This document shows, piece by piece, positions 63,190 through 63,263 of a stretch of DNA of 63,263 nucleotides. A program made the translations under genes and the position numbers. The stretch comes from Fusobacterium sp. SYSU M8D902. Its GTDB lineage: Bacteria; Fusobacteriota; Fusobacteriia; Fusobacteriales; Fusobacteriaceae. Below the pieces are notes generated by a model. It was given only the letters and a program-made list of their open reading frames with translations, was not told the DNA's origin and searched no databases. The DNA lies in assembly GCF_040199715.1 (NCBI RefSeq), contig NZ_JBEFNA010000008.1, positions 1 to 63,263 on the forward strand. The letters are read 5' to 3'. The stretch's first letter is position 1. Every line of letters starts with the position of its first letter.

Positions 63190-63263
63190 TCTTCATATTC
63201 TATTGCTAATTGTCCTTTTATCAAATGCCAATCTTTCGCATAACCTGTTTTCCATTTTTCGGT
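63171..63263 (-). CDS. Transposase, C-terminal 30 residues only (runs off the window)
   Basis: The minus strand is open from the window edge to a TAG at 63171-63173, encoding a C terminus with WKTGYAKDWHLIKGQLAIEY followed by EERLKGF. The pattern of a Trp, a loop, another Trp and a QLAIxYEERL helix recalls mutator-type (IS256 family) transposase tails. It is partial because of the window boundary, not by mutation as far as can be seen. Confidence 0.5.
   Translation of the reverse strand, partial: TEKWKTGYAKDWHLIKGQLAIEYEERLKGF

Larger units (their letters stand above)
62994..63263. mobile_element. One end of an insertion sequence, continuing past the window
   Basis: GGGGCTGTTGCAAACT at 62994 looks like an IS terminal inverted repeat. 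It forms a hairpin with the inner ATCAGTTGCAACGCC (63023-63037) and T-run, and a transposase-like C terminus reads leftwards from the window edge. The family is uncertain (IS256-like or a TGTTGCAA-ended group). The element begins only 4 bases after the addA stop, and its hairpin may serve as the addA terminator. The other end and any target duplication are outside the window. Between 63040 and 63156 I see only AT-rich DNA. Confidence 0.55.

Overview
The window is a low-GC, AGA-rich, densely packed bacterial chromosome segment. Strong AGGAGG-type ribosome binding sites, an outer-membrane FadL-like porin in a diderm cell, a class 3 fructose bisphosphatase, periplasmic flavoprotein respiration and a tandem glycine riboswitch in front of an AGCS symporter together point to Fusobacterium. 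I cannot fix the species from this stretch. Nearly everything is ordinary chromosomal housekeeping and metabolism; the only mobile DNA visible is one end of an insertion sequence at the right edge.

Layout. 1-4.8 kb: an HTH-only GntR remnant, exonuclease III, then a RidA-XdhC-YqeB operon facing away from MoaA-MOSC (molybdenum cofactor and selenium-dependent molybdenum hydroxylase accessory genes). 4.9-9.5 kb: PotABC polyamine permease without its binding protein, a cyclophilin lipoprotein, an unusual radical SAM protein and tRNA-Thr(GGT). 9.6-16.5 kb: hybrid cluster protein, an exported FMN/FAD fumarate-reductase-like enzyme, an SDR, a lipoprotein and an aminotransferase. 16.5-19 kb (minus strand): a small phage-type protein, HIT, RpiB, SlyD and a DJ-1/PfpI protein. 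19-24 kb: a 782-residue ornithine decarboxylase-arginase fusion, a WG-repeat protein, MscS and YitT. 24-32.7 kb: flavodoxin, thymidine kinase, a CcpN-PpdK-Fbp gluconeogenic operon under a promoter flanked by two identical palindromes, then FadL-like porin plus TetR. 32.8-40 kb: two-subunit fumarase, a four-gene ABC transporter with two unlike ATPases, CvfB, a small membrane protein and an M20 amidohydrolase. 40-50.6 kb: M24 peptidase, GDPD, PHP phosphatase, META lipoprotein, MATE, a three-gene minus-strand operon (SIR2-like, unknown, RelA/SpoT-like), cardiolipin synthase, PHP protein, and tRNA-Arg(CCT) with a lipoprotein gene directly behind it. 50.6-63 kb: glycine riboswitch and AGCS symporter, YjdM, DMT and TSUP transporters, a CNNM/CorC-like protein, MATE, AddB and AddA, then the IS end.

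Connections. Arginase plus ornithine decarboxylase in one chain would take arginine to putrescine, which fits a cell that also carries PotABC. Fumarase and the exported fumarate-reductase-like enzyme fit fumarate respiration. CcpN, PPDK and Fbp group the pyruvate-to-PEP step and the hexose bisphosphate step under one likely repressor. The most interesting leads are the decarboxylase-arginase fusion, the SIR2-like/unknown/alarmone-synthetase operon, the mixed ABC transporter, and several well-formed dyad operators (25351-25448, 50697-50711, 54490-54533).
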